Shown in pieces: positions 54,369-63,100 of a DNA stretch of 64,000 bases. The stretch is taken from NCBI RefSeq assembly GCF_024171695.1, contig NZ_JAMTCF010000006.1, positions 248,001-312,000 of the forward strand. The letters are read 5' to 3'. The notes beneath the pieces were generated by a model. It saw nothing but the letters and a program-made list of their open reading frames with translations. It searched no databases and had not been told where the DNA came from. The stretch's first letter is position 1; the number at the start of each line of letters is the position of its first letter. The stretch comes from Actinosynnema pretiosum. GTDB lineage: Bacteria; Actinomycetota; Actinomycetes; Mycobacteriales; Pseudonocardiaceae. The translations under genes were made by a program, and so were the position numbers.

Positions 54369-55526
54369 TCACCCCATCGCCCCGTCCCGCAGCGGGATCT
54401 CGACCCGCACCCGCCACCCGCTCCCCACCCTGGGCCCGGCGCTGAACCGCCCCCGGTGCACCGAGACCCGCTCCCGCACCCCCACCAGCCCGTTGCCGCC
54501 GCTGCCGGACGCCCCTGGGCTCAACCTGCCTGCCCCGTCGTCCACGACCTCCAGCAGCGCGACCCCACCCGCCACCTCCAGCACCACCTCGGCCCGCGCA
54601 CCGACCCCGGCGTGCCGCAGCACGTTCGTGATCCCCTCCTGCGCGATGCGGACCAGCGTCAGCTCGTCGGCGGGAGCGAGCTCGCCCACGTCCCCCTCCA
54701 CCCGCAGCACGACCTCGACCCCGGCCGAACGGGCGCGCTCCACCATCTGCTCCAGGTCGGCCACGGTCACCTTCCGCAACCCGTCCCCACCGCCCTCCCC
54801 GCTCCCGGCGACCCCGCGCAGCACGTCCACGATCCGGTGCATGTCCTGCAGCGCGTCCCGCCCGGTGTCCCCGATGACCCGCAACGCCTCCCGCGCCTTC
54901 TCCCGATCACCGTCGATGGCGTACCGGGCCCCGTCCGCCTGCATGACCATCACCGCGAGGCTGTGCGCGACGACGTCGTGCAGCTCGCGGGCGATCTCCC
55001 CGCGCTCACGGGCGTTGGCCAGCTGCGTCAGGTGGTCCCGTTCCCGCTCGACCGCAGCGGCCCGCTCCTGGAGCACCACGACGTGCGCCTGCCGGTTGCG
55101 CAGCACGTAAGCGGTCATCCACAGCGCCACCACGGCGCCGGCGAACGCGAGCGCCTCCTCACCATCGGCGAAAGCGAGCAACGCACCGACGACCACCACG
55201 ATCCCGGAGACGACCGCGTGCCACATCCGCTCGGCGTGCGCGACGACCGTCACCATGGCCACCAGCACCGCGATGTCGTACCCGGCCACGTCGGACGCCG
55301 CGTGCTCGTCGAGGAGCGCGAGCAGGCACTGCGCCAGCCCGAGCGCGGACACCACCGCCATCACCACCACGGGCGCGCGTCTTCGCCAGCAGAGCGCGAC
55401 GGCCATCGTGGAACCGAGTGCCCAGTCGAATCCGGTGCCGCCCGGAAACGCCAAGTAGAGGACCACGAGAACGATGGCCACGTCATAAGCGGCGCGCCAA
55501 CGCGGAGAGGTCGTCATGCGGCGCAT
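54369..55526 (-). CDS. NarL-type sensor histidine kinase (HisKA_3)
   Basis: A 385-residue kinase with about five membrane segments in its first 150 residues (VAIVLVVLYLAF through ALLAFADGEE), little extracellular sequence, then the HisKA_3 box REIARELHDVVAHSLAVMV with phospho-His, and an ATPase domain with VRIAQEGITNVLRHAG and GNGLVGVRERV. It senses a membrane-level signal and passes phosphate to the adjacent response regulator. Starts at ATG 55526 or 55517 are both possible; the former is listed. The pair resembles systems that respond to cell-envelope antibiotics and switch on the FtsX-type transporter beside them. Confidence 0.9.
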   Translation of the reverse strand: MRRMTTSPRWRAAYDVAIVLVVLYLAFPGGTGFDWALGSTMAVALCWRRRAPVVVMAVVSALGLAQCLLALLDEHAASDVAGYDIAVLVAMVTVVAHAERMWHAVVSGIVVVVGALLAFADGEEALAFAGAVVALWMTAYVLRNRQAHVVVLQERAAAVERERDHLTQLANARERGEIARELHDVVAHSLAVMVMQADGARYAIDGDREKAREALRVIGDTGRDALQDMHRIVDVLRGVAGSGEGGGDGLRKVTVADLEQMVERARSAGVEVVLRVEGDVGELAPADELTLVRIAQEGITNVLRHAGVGARAEVVLEVAGGVALLEVVDDGAGRLSPGASGSGGNGLVGVRERVSVHRGRFSAGPRVGSGWRVRVEIPLRDGAMG

Positions 55527-55743
55527 CGTACGCGCCACCCGAACCACTCCGACCAATCTTCCCCTTTCCCGTTAATGACCGGCTCAATCCGCACGCGCAA
55601 TTACCACCCACCCTTTCCCGCCGTTCCACGAGCACCCCGGACGTGATCCCCGTCTCGCCCAGCGCCATATATGACAGAACGTGTCACACTCTCCCGCGCA
55701 GACTCCTCACGTCCCCAGAACGTCGAGCGAGGAGCAGGACGAC

Positions 55744-56133
55744 ATGAGCGAGCAGAACGGCGCGGCACTCCAGACGGCGCTGGCGCACTTCCAGGCCGTG
55801 CAGGGGCGCGACATGGACGCGGCGGCGGCGCTGACCTCCGACGAGGTCGTCCTCAAGGCGCCCACCGGCGAGTCCACCGGCAAGGCGGGCCTGCAGGGCT
55901 TCTGGTCCCGGTTCCTGGTGCACACCACCGAGCTGCGCCTGCTGGAGGCGTACGGCGACGACGAGGGCGCGCTGCTGCTGCAGGAGGCGACGACCACCCC
56001 GGACGTCGTCATGACCTTCGCCGAGCACCTGGCCGTGACCGACGGCAAGATCACCGCGGCCACGTACGTCTTCGACCCGCGCGCCTTCATCGCGGCGCGC
56101 GCGGCCGAGGCGCAGGCCGCCGCCAAGAGCTGA
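55744..56133 (+). CDS. NTF2-fold (SnoaL-like) protein
   Basis: A 129-residue alpha+beta protein of the nuclear-transport-factor-2 superfamily: helix ALAHFQAVQGRDMDAAAALT, then VLKAPTGESTGKAGLQGFW and beta strands including VVMTFAEHLAVTDGKI. GAGGAGCAGG precedes the ATG at 55744. It sits 31 bp upstream of the WYL regulator on the same strand and is probably co-transcribed with it. It may bind a small ligand; no catalytic residues can be assigned. Confidence 0.78.
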   Translation: MSEQNGAALQTALAHFQAVQGRDMDAAAALTSDEVVLKAPTGESTGKAGLQGFWSRFLVHTTELRLLEAYGDDEGALLLQEATTTPDVVMTFAEHLAVTDGKITAATYVFDPRAFIAARAAEAQAAAKS

Positions 56134-56164
56134 CCACCGGGACCACCGGGCACGAGGAGGACGG

Positions 56165-57139
56165 GTGCGAGCCGACCGGCTGCTGGCGATGATGCTGCTG
56201 CTCCAGTCGCACGGCAAGCTGTCGGCGCGCACCCTCTCCAAGCGCCTCGAGGTGTCCACCCGCACGGTCATGCGGGACGTCGCGGCGCTGTCCTCCACGG
56301 GCGTCCCGGTCTACACCGAACGCGGCCCGAACGGCGGCATCGCGCTGCTGCCGGACTTCCGCACCGACGTCACCGGCCTGACCGCCGAGGAGTCCAAGGC
56401 CCTGTTCGTGCTGCTCACCGATCGCGCGCACGCCGACCTGGGCCTGGCCCCCGCGCTGCGCTCGGCGCTGCGCAAGGTGATGGCCGCCCTGCCCGAGGAC
56501 CACCGGGGGCAGGCCGAGGCCACCAGCAGGCTGGTGCTGGTGGACCCGGCGCGCTGGCGCGGCAAACCCGCTCCGGCCCCGGACGCGCTGGCCCCGGCGC
56601 AGGAGGCGGTCTTCACCGGCCGCCGCCTGCACCTGCGCTACCGCGACGGCAAGGGCGCGCTGACCACGCGCACCACCGACCCGCACGGCCTGGTCAACAA
56701 GGCGGGCACCTGGTACCTGGTGGCGAGCCACCGGGGCGCGCACCGCCTGTTCCGCCTGGACCGCGTCCTGTCCGCGACGGTCCTGGACCAGCAGGCCCAG
56801 CGCTCACCCCACGAGCTCGCCGACCTGTGGGACCAGTTGCGCAAGCGCGTCGACGAAGCCCCGGCCCCACTGGCCGCGACCGTGGCCGTGCGCCGCCCGA
56901 TCCTGCCCCGCTTCCTGCTGTTCCACGCCCCGGACCTGGACGGCGCGCCCGAGGACCTGGACGAGGACCGCGCACTGGTGCGCCTGCGCTTCCGCGCGGT
57001 GCCGATGGCGACGACCCTGCTGTCGTTCGGCGCGGACGTGGAAGTGCTCACCCCACCGGAACTGCGCACCGAACTGGCCGCCCGCGCCGCAGCGGTCACC
57101 GAGCTGTACCGAACCGACCAACCACCTCCCGTCACGTGA
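56165..57139 (+). CDS. WYL-domain transcriptional regulator
   Basis: A 324-residue regulator. An N-terminal winged helix (LQSHGKLSARTLSKRLEVSTRTVMRDV) is followed by the WYL domain (about 140-220) with YLVASHRGAHRLFRLDRV, in which WYL reads TWYLV, and a C-terminal WCX extension. WYL domains bind ligands or nucleic acid and control many stress and DNA-damage genes. The start is GTG at 56165, 31 bp after the NTF2-fold gene. Target genes unknown, possibly its own operon. Confidence 0.9.
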   Translation: MRADRLLAMMLLLQSHGKLSARTLSKRLEVSTRTVMRDVAALSSTGVPVYTERGPNGGIALLPDFRTDVTGLTAEESKALFVLLTDRAHADLGLAPALRSALRKVMAALPEDHRGQAEATSRLVLVDPARWRGKPAPAPDALAPAQEAVFTGRRLHLRYRDGKGALTTRTTDPHGLVNKAGTWYLVASHRGAHRLFRLDRVLSATVLDQQAQRSPHELADLWDQLRKRVDEAPAPLAATVAVRRPILPRFLLFHAPDLDGAPEDLDEDRALVRLRFRAVPMATTLLSFGADVEVLTPPELRTELAARAAAVTELYRTDQPPPVT

Positions 57140-57245
57140 TTCCGTCACACGTCCTCGTTGCGCGCCAAGGAACAACCCGGCTCGCACTGCACCACCGCAC
57201 CCCGCCTTGGATGATGGTCACCCACCCACACCCCAGGGGGCCCGG

Positions 57246-57722
57246 ATGCGAGCGCTCGGCGCGGTGCTCCTGCTGTCGGCAGCACTGACCGCGCCCACCA
57301 CACCCGCGGACCCGGCAACCCACCCCGGCCCGACGAGTCCCGCCAGCCCGACAAGTCCGACCGGCCCGGCGCACCCCGCCATCACGGCGATCACCACCAG
57401 TCCGGCGATCCCCACCGCGCGCTTCGGCTGCCTGCTACCGCCGTGCGGGGCCCTGGAGAACCGCACACCCGCGCGGATCACCGTGCGCTGGGCCGACTAC
57501 AGCAACGGCTGGACGTACGCCGCCGTGCCGCCGTGGGGCCGGATGGGCGGCTGGTGGCACGACCGGATCGACGTCGACCACTTCCTGATCGACGCCGGTT
57601 GCCGCGCCACGACCTCCGGCTGGGTCAGCAGCTTCGGCCCCGGCTGGTACAAGATCGGCTCGGACGAGACTGTCGTGCTCAACGGCCACACGTGTCCGAC
57701 CGCTCCCGCAGCCGCGCGTTGA
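57246..57722 (+). CDS. Secreted hypothetical protein
   Basis: A 158-residue exported protein: signal peptide (AVLLLSAALTAPTTPA) after the ATG at 57246, a Thr/Pro/Ser-rich stretch with TSPTGP-like repeats, then a compact domain with paired Cys (FGCLLPPCGALEN and, later, GCRATT and GHTC) and many Trp/Gly. It ends 44 bp inside the convergent TetR gene. No family recognised. Confidence 0.68.
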   Translation: MRALGAVLLLSAALTAPTTPADPATHPGPTSPASPTSPTGPAHPAITAITTSPAIPTARFGCLLPPCGALENRTPARITVRWADYSNGWTYAAVPPWGRMGGWWHDRIDVDHFLIDAGCRATTSGWVSSFGPGWYKIGSDETVVLNGHTCPTAPAAAR

Positions 57723-58410
57723 CCGCCGCCACCAGCAGCTCGACGGTGTAGTCGAACTCCCGGTCGTGGTCGCACCGGACCAGGTGCGGCGCCGCGACGA
57801 GAAGCCCCGGCAGCCCCGACGAGGCCAGCACGGCGTGCCTGCGCGCGATGCTCACCGGATCCTCCGTGCCCAGCTCCGCCCCGGCGGACACCTCGCGCAG
57901 CAGCGTGCCCACCACGGCCGCCAGCAGCGCCCGCAGCAGGTGGACGGCCTCCTCCGGCTCGATCCCCGCCCGCAGCAGCACCGCCAGCGACGCCTCGATC
58001 GGCGCGAGCCCGGCCACCGAGGCCAGCTGACGGGTCAGCACGAGCGCGGCCACGCCCGGATGGGCGAGCGCGCCCCTGCGGAACTCCACCGCGATGGCTC
58101 GCAGGTCGTCCGCCAGCACCCCCGTGGGCTCCGGGAGCCGGATGCCCAGCAGGACGTGCTCGGCGAGCGCGTCGAGCAGCCCGTCCTTGCCCTCGACGTG
58201 GTTGTAGAGGCTCTTGGCGTCCACGCCGAGCTGGCGGGCGACGCTGCGCATCGAGACCGCCGACACCCCTTCCGCGTCGGCCACCGCCACCGCGGCGTCC
58301 AGGATCACCGCCCTGGACAGCTGCGCCGCTCCCTTCGGCGGGCGCCCTCTGCGGACGCCCTCGGGTGTGGCGGGTGGTGTCTCCTCGACTGGGACGGTCA
58401 CGCCCCACAT
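57679..58410 (-). CDS. TetR-family regulator of the SnoaL-like/MBL pair
   Basis: A 243-residue TetR protein. The HTH reads SMRSVARQLGVDAKSLYNHV, and the ligand domain contains EPEEAVHLLRALLAAVVGTL of the TetR_C_1 type (tetracycline-repressor-like C domain). The ATG at 58410 follows AAGGTGGGG. Divergent from the SnoaL-like and MBL genes across about 440 bp, with a palindromic operator just before its own start. It should repress itself and probably the divergent pair in the absence of a small ligand. It overlaps the secreted-protein gene's 3' end by 44 bp. Confidence 0.88.
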   Translation of the reverse strand: MWGVTVPVEETPPATPEGVRRGRPPKGAAQLSRAVILDAAVAVADAEGVSAVSMRSVARQLGVDAKSLYNHVEGKDGLLDALAEHVLLGIRLPEPTGVLADDLRAIAVEFRRGALAHPGVAALVLTRQLASVAGLAPIEASLAVLLRAGIEPEEAVHLLRALLAAVVGTLLREVSAGAELGTEDPVSIARRHAVLASSGLPGLLVAAPHLVRCDHDREFDYTVELLVAAVNARLRERSDTCGR

Positions 58411-58424
58411 GATGCCCCACCTTG

Positions 58425-58449
58425 ATAAAACCCACACCGGGGGTTTAAC
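58425..58449. promoter_or_regulatory. Putative TetR operator
   Basis: An inverted repeat with arms TAAAACCC and GGGTTTAA around a 9-base spacer, 15-40 bp upstream of the TetR start. It is the right size and position for a TetR dimer pair and overlaps the AT-rich part of the divergent promoter region. Confidence 0.65.
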
Positions 58450-58846
58450 GTGCCCGCCGACTGATCCGCACAGCGGCCGAGAATCAGCTCCGAACGGGTG
58501 ATGATGCGCCTTCCGCAGGTCTTCTCACCCGTCCGCACCGGACCCACCGGGCCGCCGCACCGAGGCGTGCGCGCCGATCAACCAGTCCCCCCCACCTCCT
58601 CCCACCACTCGACCCCGACCACGGCACGCCCGCGCGCCACCGGTCCGCCCGCACCGGCGCGCGATCCCACCCGACCGCACGCGCCGCACGGCGCCACGCG
58701 GCCGGAGAACGCCCCGGACGGCGGACCGGCCACGCGGGCCGGGCACGACCGGGCGGCCCCCTGCTCCACCCCCGAGCCACCCACCACCGCGCCCGGCGCA
58801 GCGACCCGCCCCACCCCCCGCGCGAGAACACCGGAGAGCACCGCAG
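58450..58846. other. Leader region of the SnoaL-like gene
   Basis: About 400 bp of C-rich sequence with no gene I can support. The CCGGAGAG ribosome site lies at its end. No further operator is recognised beyond the one at 58425-58449. Confidence 0.5.
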
Positions 58847-59410
58847 ATGAGCCGTTTCGCCATCCCGTCGACCGACGTGCTGAAGGCCCGCGAGAAGCTG
58901 GTCCTCGACCACTTCCACGACGAGGTCGTGCACGAGTGGGACGACGTGCTGTCGACCTTCCCCCACCCGCACTACGAGCTGATCTCCACCATGACCGTCC
59001 ACGACGGGGACGAGGCGGTCCGGGGGTACTACCACGACACCAGGGTCGCCTTCCCCGACCAGGACCACGAGCTGATCGCGCTGCGGCACAGCGCCGACGC
59101 GGTCATCGCGGAGTTCTGGCTCATGGGCACCCACAAGGGTCCGCTGGGCAAGATCCCGCCCACCGGGCAGCGCTTCCGGGTCAGGGTGACGGCCTACTTC
59201 ATCTTCGACGAGGACGAGACCCTCGTCTGCGAGCGCGTCTACTTCGACACGCTCACCATGCTCAAGCAGGTGCTGACCGGGGTGAACCTGAAGAACCCGC
59301 GCAACTGGCCGCTGGCGGTCAGGGCGGTGCGCGGTCTGCTCGCCATGTCCGGCGAGCCGGACGAGCGGCTGCTCAGGACCACCCCGCCCGAGCTCGGCGC
59401 GGACGGCTGA
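58847..59410 (+). CDS. SnoaL-like (NTF2-fold) protein, MBL partner
   Basis: A 187-residue protein of the SnoaL/ester-cyclase branch of NTF2 folds: WDDVLSTFPHPHYELISTMT, then YYHDTRVAFPDQDHELIALRHSADA and FRVRVTAYFIFDEDETLVCE. His and Asp residues line the pocket as in cyclases, but no catalytic set can be fixed. ATG at 58847 after CCGGAGAG. The MBL gene follows after 3 bp, so the two are translated together. Probably acts on the same hydrophobic or aromatic ligand as the MBL hydrolase. Confidence 0.8.
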   Translation: MSRFAIPSTDVLKAREKLVLDHFHDEVVHEWDDVLSTFPHPHYELISTMTVHDGDEAVRGYYHDTRVAFPDQDHELIALRHSADAVIAEFWLMGTHKGPLGKIPPTGQRFRVRVTAYFIFDEDETLVCERVYFDTLTMLKQVLTGVNLKNPRNWPLAVRAVRGLLAMSGEPDERLLRTTPPELGADG

Positions 59411-59413
59411 CCG

Positions 59414-60190
59414 GTGCGGGTCCACCACCTCGACTGCGGCACGATGCGCCTGCCAGGCGCGCGCGTCGTGACCCACGTGCTGCTGCTGGAGACCCCGACC
59501 GGGCTGGCCCTGGTGGACACCGGCTACGGCACCGCAGACATCGCCGCGCCCGCCCGTCGGCTCGGCGCGTACCGGCACGTCATCCGCCCGGTCCTGGACC
59601 GGGCCGAGACCGCCGTCGAGCAGGTGCGCGGGCTCGGGTTCGCGCCCGAGGACGTGCGCGACGTCGTGGTCACCCACTTCGACACCGACCACGTCGGCGG
59701 GCTCGCGGACTTCCCCTGGGCGCGGGTGCACGTGACCGCGACCGAGTGGGAGGCCGCCTCCCGGCCGTCCACCGCGCTGGAGCGCGGGCGCTACCGGGCG
59801 GCGCAGTGGGAGCACGGGCCGCAGGTCTCGACGCACGGGCCCGGCGGCGAGTCGTGGCGCGGGTTCGCGGCGGCTCGGGAGCTGACCGACGTGGCGCCCG
59901 GCGTGGTGCTGGTGCCGCTTCCGGGGCACACCAGGGGGCACGCGGCGGTGGCCGTGGACGCCGGGTCCCGCTTGGTGCTGCACGCCGGTGACGCGTTCTA
60001 CGACCACCGGACGCTGACCGGCGGGGGCACGCCGCCACTCGCGCTGCGGGCGCAGGAGCGGGCCGTCGCCCACGACCACCGGTTGCTGCGCGCCAACCAG
60101 GAGCGGTTGGCCGAGCTGCACCGTCAGGGTGAGCAGGACCTGCTGCTGGTCAACGCGCACGACCCGGCGCTGCTGGCCGCCGCGCGCTGA
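59414..60190 (+). CDS. MBL-fold metallo-hydrolase (lactonase-like)
   Basis: A 258-residue metallo-beta-lactamase-fold enzyme. Metal ligands: THFDTDHVGG (residues 87-96, an Asp where HxHxDH has its second His), LPGHTRGH, LHAGDAFYD and a C-terminal VNAHDP. The C-terminal His-Asp is typical of N-acyl-homoserine-lactonase-like members. The GTG at 59414 starts the family's usual VRVHHLDCG. It should hydrolyse a lactone or ester; it is controlled with the SnoaL-like gene, probably by the divergent TetR protein. The operon ends in a perfect hairpin 50 bp downstream. Confidence 0.88.
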   Translation: MRVHHLDCGTMRLPGARVVTHVLLLETPTGLALVDTGYGTADIAAPARRLGAYRHVIRPVLDRAETAVEQVRGLGFAPEDVRDVVVTHFDTDHVGGLADFPWARVHVTATEWEAASRPSTALERGRYRAAQWEHGPQVSTHGPGGESWRGFAAARELTDVAPGVVLVPLPGHTRGHAAVAVDAGSRLVLHAGDAFYDHRTLTGGGTPPLALRAQERAVAHDHRLLRANQERLAELHRQGEQDLLLVNAHDPALLAAAR

Positions 60191-60240
60191 CCGGCGGGCC
60201 CGCTCGTCGCCGGAGGACGCCGGGCACCCGGCGCAGCACG

Positions 60241-60277
60241 GGGGCGCGTTCCCCTCTCCCACAGGGGAACGCGCCCC
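60241..60277. terminator. Perfect 14-bp hairpin after the MBL gene
   Basis: GGGGCGCGTTCCCC (60241-60254), a 9-base loop, GGGGAACGCGCCCC (60264-60277), followed by TTCGCG. It closes the SnoaL-like/MBL operon. Confidence 0.9.
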
Positions 60278-60326
60278 TTCGCGCTTCCCGGCCTCCCGCC
60301 CGGACATCCGCGCCTGCACGCGCTTG

Positions 60327-60340
60327 CCTTGTCGCACAAG
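60327..60340. repeat. 14-bp element CCTTGTCGCACAAG, upstream copy
   Basis: Contains the palindrome CTTGT-N3-ACAAG. An identical 14-base copy lies at 62062-62075, right after the rho stop, so the gene is flanked by direct copies of a palindromic site. Confidence 0.8.
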
Positions 60341-60560
60341 GGTTTCCCGCACGGAAGCACGCCACCGGCCATCCTGGAATCCGCGCCCGTCCGCTGAGGA
60401 CCGCGCGCCCACCACAGGCGAAACCCCACGCCAGGGCGCACCGCCGCGCGCGGAACCGTTGCCGCGCAACACCTTCCCCATCGAAGTCCACATCATCACC
60501 GTTCTCCTCACCTGTCGTGCCGTCGTCGCTCGCACTACCAGGTTCGACAGGACGGGGAAG

Positions 60561-60647
60561 TTCCACAAACGTCCATCCACAGGCGAACCAGTTGTCCACA
60601 GGGGACCGATCGGGTGACTGGACACAAACTTGTTGCACTGCTCCACA
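60561..60647. promoter_or_regulatory. Cluster of DnaA-box-like TCCACA hexamers
   Basis: TCCACA occurs at 60562-60567, 60576-60581, 60595-60600 (as TTGTCCACA, the preferred actinomycete DnaA box) and 60642-60647. All lie in the rho leader. Four in 90 bp is notable, but DnaA binding is only a suggestion. Confidence 0.4.
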
Positions 60648-60838
60648 ACCCGGGGTAACTTCTCCCCCAAGGTCAACCTCCCGGATGCTGGCGCACAGTT
60701 CGCCCCCGTGAGGCTTTCTCTTCCGAAACACCCATCACCGACGTCATCCGGCGTGCGGTCGTGGTCCCACATCCAGGCGCGGTCCCGCGCCGAACCTCCC
60801 ACGCCCTCGCACGCCCTGTTCAGATTTGGAGAAAACCC

Positions 60839-62053
60839 TTGAACACCAGCACAACCGACACGACCACAAGCGCCATCCCGACCCAGCGCGCCGTCCACAC
60901 GCAGCACCACGAGCACGGTGACGACCACTTCCTCGTGGCCGGTTTCCTCGACACCGCAGGCGATTCCACGTTCCTGCGCACCAGCGGCTACACCTCGGGC
61001 GAGGGCGACGTGCGCGTCAGCCAGTCCCTGGTCCGCCGCTGGGGCCTGCGCAAGGGCGACGAGATCACCGGCTGCGCGAAGCCCCCGGTGGACGACCGCA
61101 AGCACGCCCGGCTGGACCACGTCCACAGCGTGAACGAGCTGCCGCCGGAGCGGCTCTCGGGCAGGCCGGAGTTCACCGACCTGCCGCCGCTGCACCCGAC
61201 GGAGCGACTGCGGCTGGCCTCGGACCCCGACGACCTGACCGGCCGCGTCATCGACCTGGTGATGCCCACCGGCAAGGGTCAGCGCGCGCTGATCTCGGCT
61301 CCCCCCAAGGCGGGCAAGACCTCCGCGCTGCGGGCCATCGCGCGCGGCATCGGCGCCAACCACCCCGAGTGCCACGTGATGCTGGTGCTGGTCGGCGAGC
61401 GCCCCGAGGAGGTCACCGACCTGCGGCGCAGCGTGCGGGCCGAGGTGGCCGCCGCGACGTTCGACCAGTCACCGCAGGAGCAGGTCGCGGTCGCCGAACT
61501 GGCGCTGGAGCGGGCTCGCCGCCTGGTCGAGATGGGCCGGGACGTGGTGATCCTGCTGGACTCGCTGACCCGCCTGGGCCGCGCCTACAACCTGGTTGCC
61601 CCGACCTCGGGCCGGGTGCTCAGCGGCGGCGTGAGCGCGACCGCCCTGCACCCGCCGAAGCGGTTCCTCGGCTCGGCGCGCAACGTGGAGGGCGGCGGTT
61701 CGCTGACCATCTTCGCGACGGCGCTGGTCGAGACCGGCTCCACCGGCGACACGGTGATCCACGAGGAGTACCGGGGCACCGGCAACGCGGAGCTGAAGCT
61801 GGACCGCTCGCTGGCCGACCGCAGGGTGCACCCGGCGGTGGACATCCGGCAGAGCAGCACCCGGCGCGACGAGCTCCTGGTGTCACCGGCCGAGCTGTCG
61901 GCGACGCGGGTGCTGCGCAGGGTCCTCCAGATGCGCGAGGGCGATCGTGGGATCGACGTGCTGCTGGACGGCTTGCGCAAGACCTCCACGAACGCGGAGT
62001 TCCTGCACCGGCTCACCCAGACGACGCCGGTCCGCCGCGCGATCGCGGCCTGA
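60839..62053 (+). CDS. Short paralog of transcription termination factor Rho
   Basis: A 404-residue Rho. RNA-binding OB fold with FLRTSGYTSGEGDVRVSQSL and RRWGLRKGDEITG (about 30-80), then the ATPase: Walker A SAPPKAGKT (153-161), ERPEEVTDLRRSV, VILLDSLTRLGRAYN, SGGVSATALHPPKRFLGSAR, EEYRGTGNAEL and RQSSTRRDELL. All helicase motifs are present, so it should terminate transcription. It lacks the long Arg/Asp-rich N-terminal insertion of the main actinobacterial Rho and its usual neighbours, so it is a second copy. TTG at 60839 follows GGAGAAAA at 7 bases and fits better than upstream codons. It is flanked by two identical 14-bp palindromic elements. Confidence 0.9.
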   Translation: MNTSTTDTTTSAIPTQRAVHTQHHEHGDDHFLVAGFLDTAGDSTFLRTSGYTSGEGDVRVSQSLVRRWGLRKGDEITGCAKPPVDDRKHARLDHVHSVNELPPERLSGRPEFTDLPPLHPTERLRLASDPDDLTGRVIDLVMPTGKGQRALISAPPKAGKTSALRAIARGIGANHPECHVMLVLVGERPEEVTDLRRSVRAEVAAATFDQSPQEQVAVAELALERARRLVEMGRDVVILLDSLTRLGRAYNLVAPTSGRVLSGGVSATALHPPKRFLGSARNVEGGGSLTIFATALVETGSTGDTVIHEEYRGTGNAELKLDRSLADRRVHPAVDIRQSSTRRDELLVSPAELSATRVLRRVLQMREGDRGIDVLLDGLRKTSTNAEFLHRLTQTTPVRRAIAA

Positions 62054-62654
62054 CCCGCACCCCTTGTCGCACAAGCGCTCCACCACGCAGCACCGTCCGC
62101 AGCGGACGCCCACAGCAGTGCCGAACCGAGGTTCACCTCCCCCCTCCTCACGCGAAGGTCCCGAAGATCATGCCCAACTCCAGGCCCCCGACGAAGCGTC
62201 CCGGCCGCCCCGAAGGTCCCCGCTCCCCCAAGCACAGCCGCCCGCAGCCTCGCGCTGCCCGCACCCCCGCCAGGACGCGCGATCCCCGCGCCCTCTGCCG
62301 GGAATCCCGACCGGCCGCCGCGTAGCGAAGGCCCACCGCGCCACCAGGGGTGCGGCGACCGCCGTGCTGCGGCCACCGCTCCCCGCACCGCGCGTCCTCC
62401 GGTCGAGAGAGCTCGTCCTTGCCGGAACGCGATTCCAGGCGGTCCGTCACCCGGTTCCGCCCGTCGATCCGGGTCCGACCACCGAGTCGCGCGTCCCGGA
62501 CTCGCAGCGCTCGCACAACTCCCTCCCCCGGCGGAGGTGCAGCAGCCGGTTGTCGCACCGGCAGCGCCACTGCGGCACGTCGGCCCCTTTCCGCGCTACC
62601 CCTTCTTCCTACGCGCCCTCTTCCCACACGAGCCCCTCCCTCGCGAGCCTTTCT
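62054..62654. other. Intergenic region after the rho paralog
   Basis: About 600 bp. A possible 51-codon Arg/Pro-rich reading frame (62169-62324, + strand, MPNSRPPTKRPGRPEG...) follows a weak ribosome site but has no relatives I recognise. CGGTTGTCGCACCGG at 62546-62560 resembles the flanking 14-bp element. I do not call a gene here. Confidence 0.4.
62062..62075. repeat. 14-bp element CCTTGTCGCACAAG, downstream copy
   Basis: Identical to 60327-60340, 8 bp after the rho-paralog stop. It may be a site for the same protein or a recombination scar. Confidence 0.8.
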
Positions 62655-62734
62655 CTAGTGGGCAGAGCGTTCCCCGCTTTTTCCCCGGCACTGACCGGGG
62701 ATGCGGGGGGATGACCAGCAGGCTTCCCGACCGG

Positions 62735-62912
62735 CTAGTGACCGCGCTCGACGCCGTCCCCGACGTGGACCGCGCGGTGGCGCCCCCGCGCTTTCCAGGT
62801 ACACCAGCCCTCCCGCGCCGCGCACTCCTGCAACAAGGCGGTGGTCCGCCTCGGACAGCGCGGCCAGGTCGAGCTCACGGTTGCCCGGCACGTGCCAGAC
62901 CAACGTCGTCAC
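62735..62912 (-). pseudogene. Small gene with strong ribosome site and an apparent frameshift
   Basis: GGGGAGGTGACC six bases before the GTG at 62912 is one of the best Shine-Dalgarno sequences in the window. The product begins VTTLVWHVPGNRELDLAALS and continues to ADHR. The undisturbed frame then runs to 62655 in Arg/Gly-rich sequence. Shifting by one base after ADHR gives LLQECAAREGWCTWKARGRH and VHVGDGVERGH with a stop at 62735, which has good codon bias and looks like a real protein of about 58 residues. A single-base indel near 62835 is inferred; the gene may be dead or mis-sequenced. Function unknown. Confidence 0.5.
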
Positions 62913-63100
62913 AGCGGTCACCTCCCCGAAAACCCCGCTCCCCCACCAAAGGTAGGCAGCCGGACAGCCCGCACCAATCACACGAAAGGGGACCTCGGCG
63001 GTAGCTGCCGCCGGGGAGCACGGCGCAATACGGTTTGACCAGGAGCACCGAAACCCGGCAAACCGGAAGAAGGAGAGCAACCGTGCGAACGACCCCGAGC

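Larger units (their letters stand above)
60278..60838. other. Long leader of the second rho gene
   Basis: About 560 bp with no supportable gene on either strand. It contains the 14-base element CCTTGTCGCACAAG (60327-60340) and, at 60561-60647, four TCCACA hexamers, one of them a full TTGTCCACA (60592-60600). The sequence just before the rho start is AT-richer (TTTGGAGAAAACCC). Confidence 0.6.

Noticed and set aside
60150-60731. 193-codon minus-strand frame in the rho leader
   Set aside because: Crosses the perfect terminator hairpin and shows no codon bias or relatives; more likely chance.
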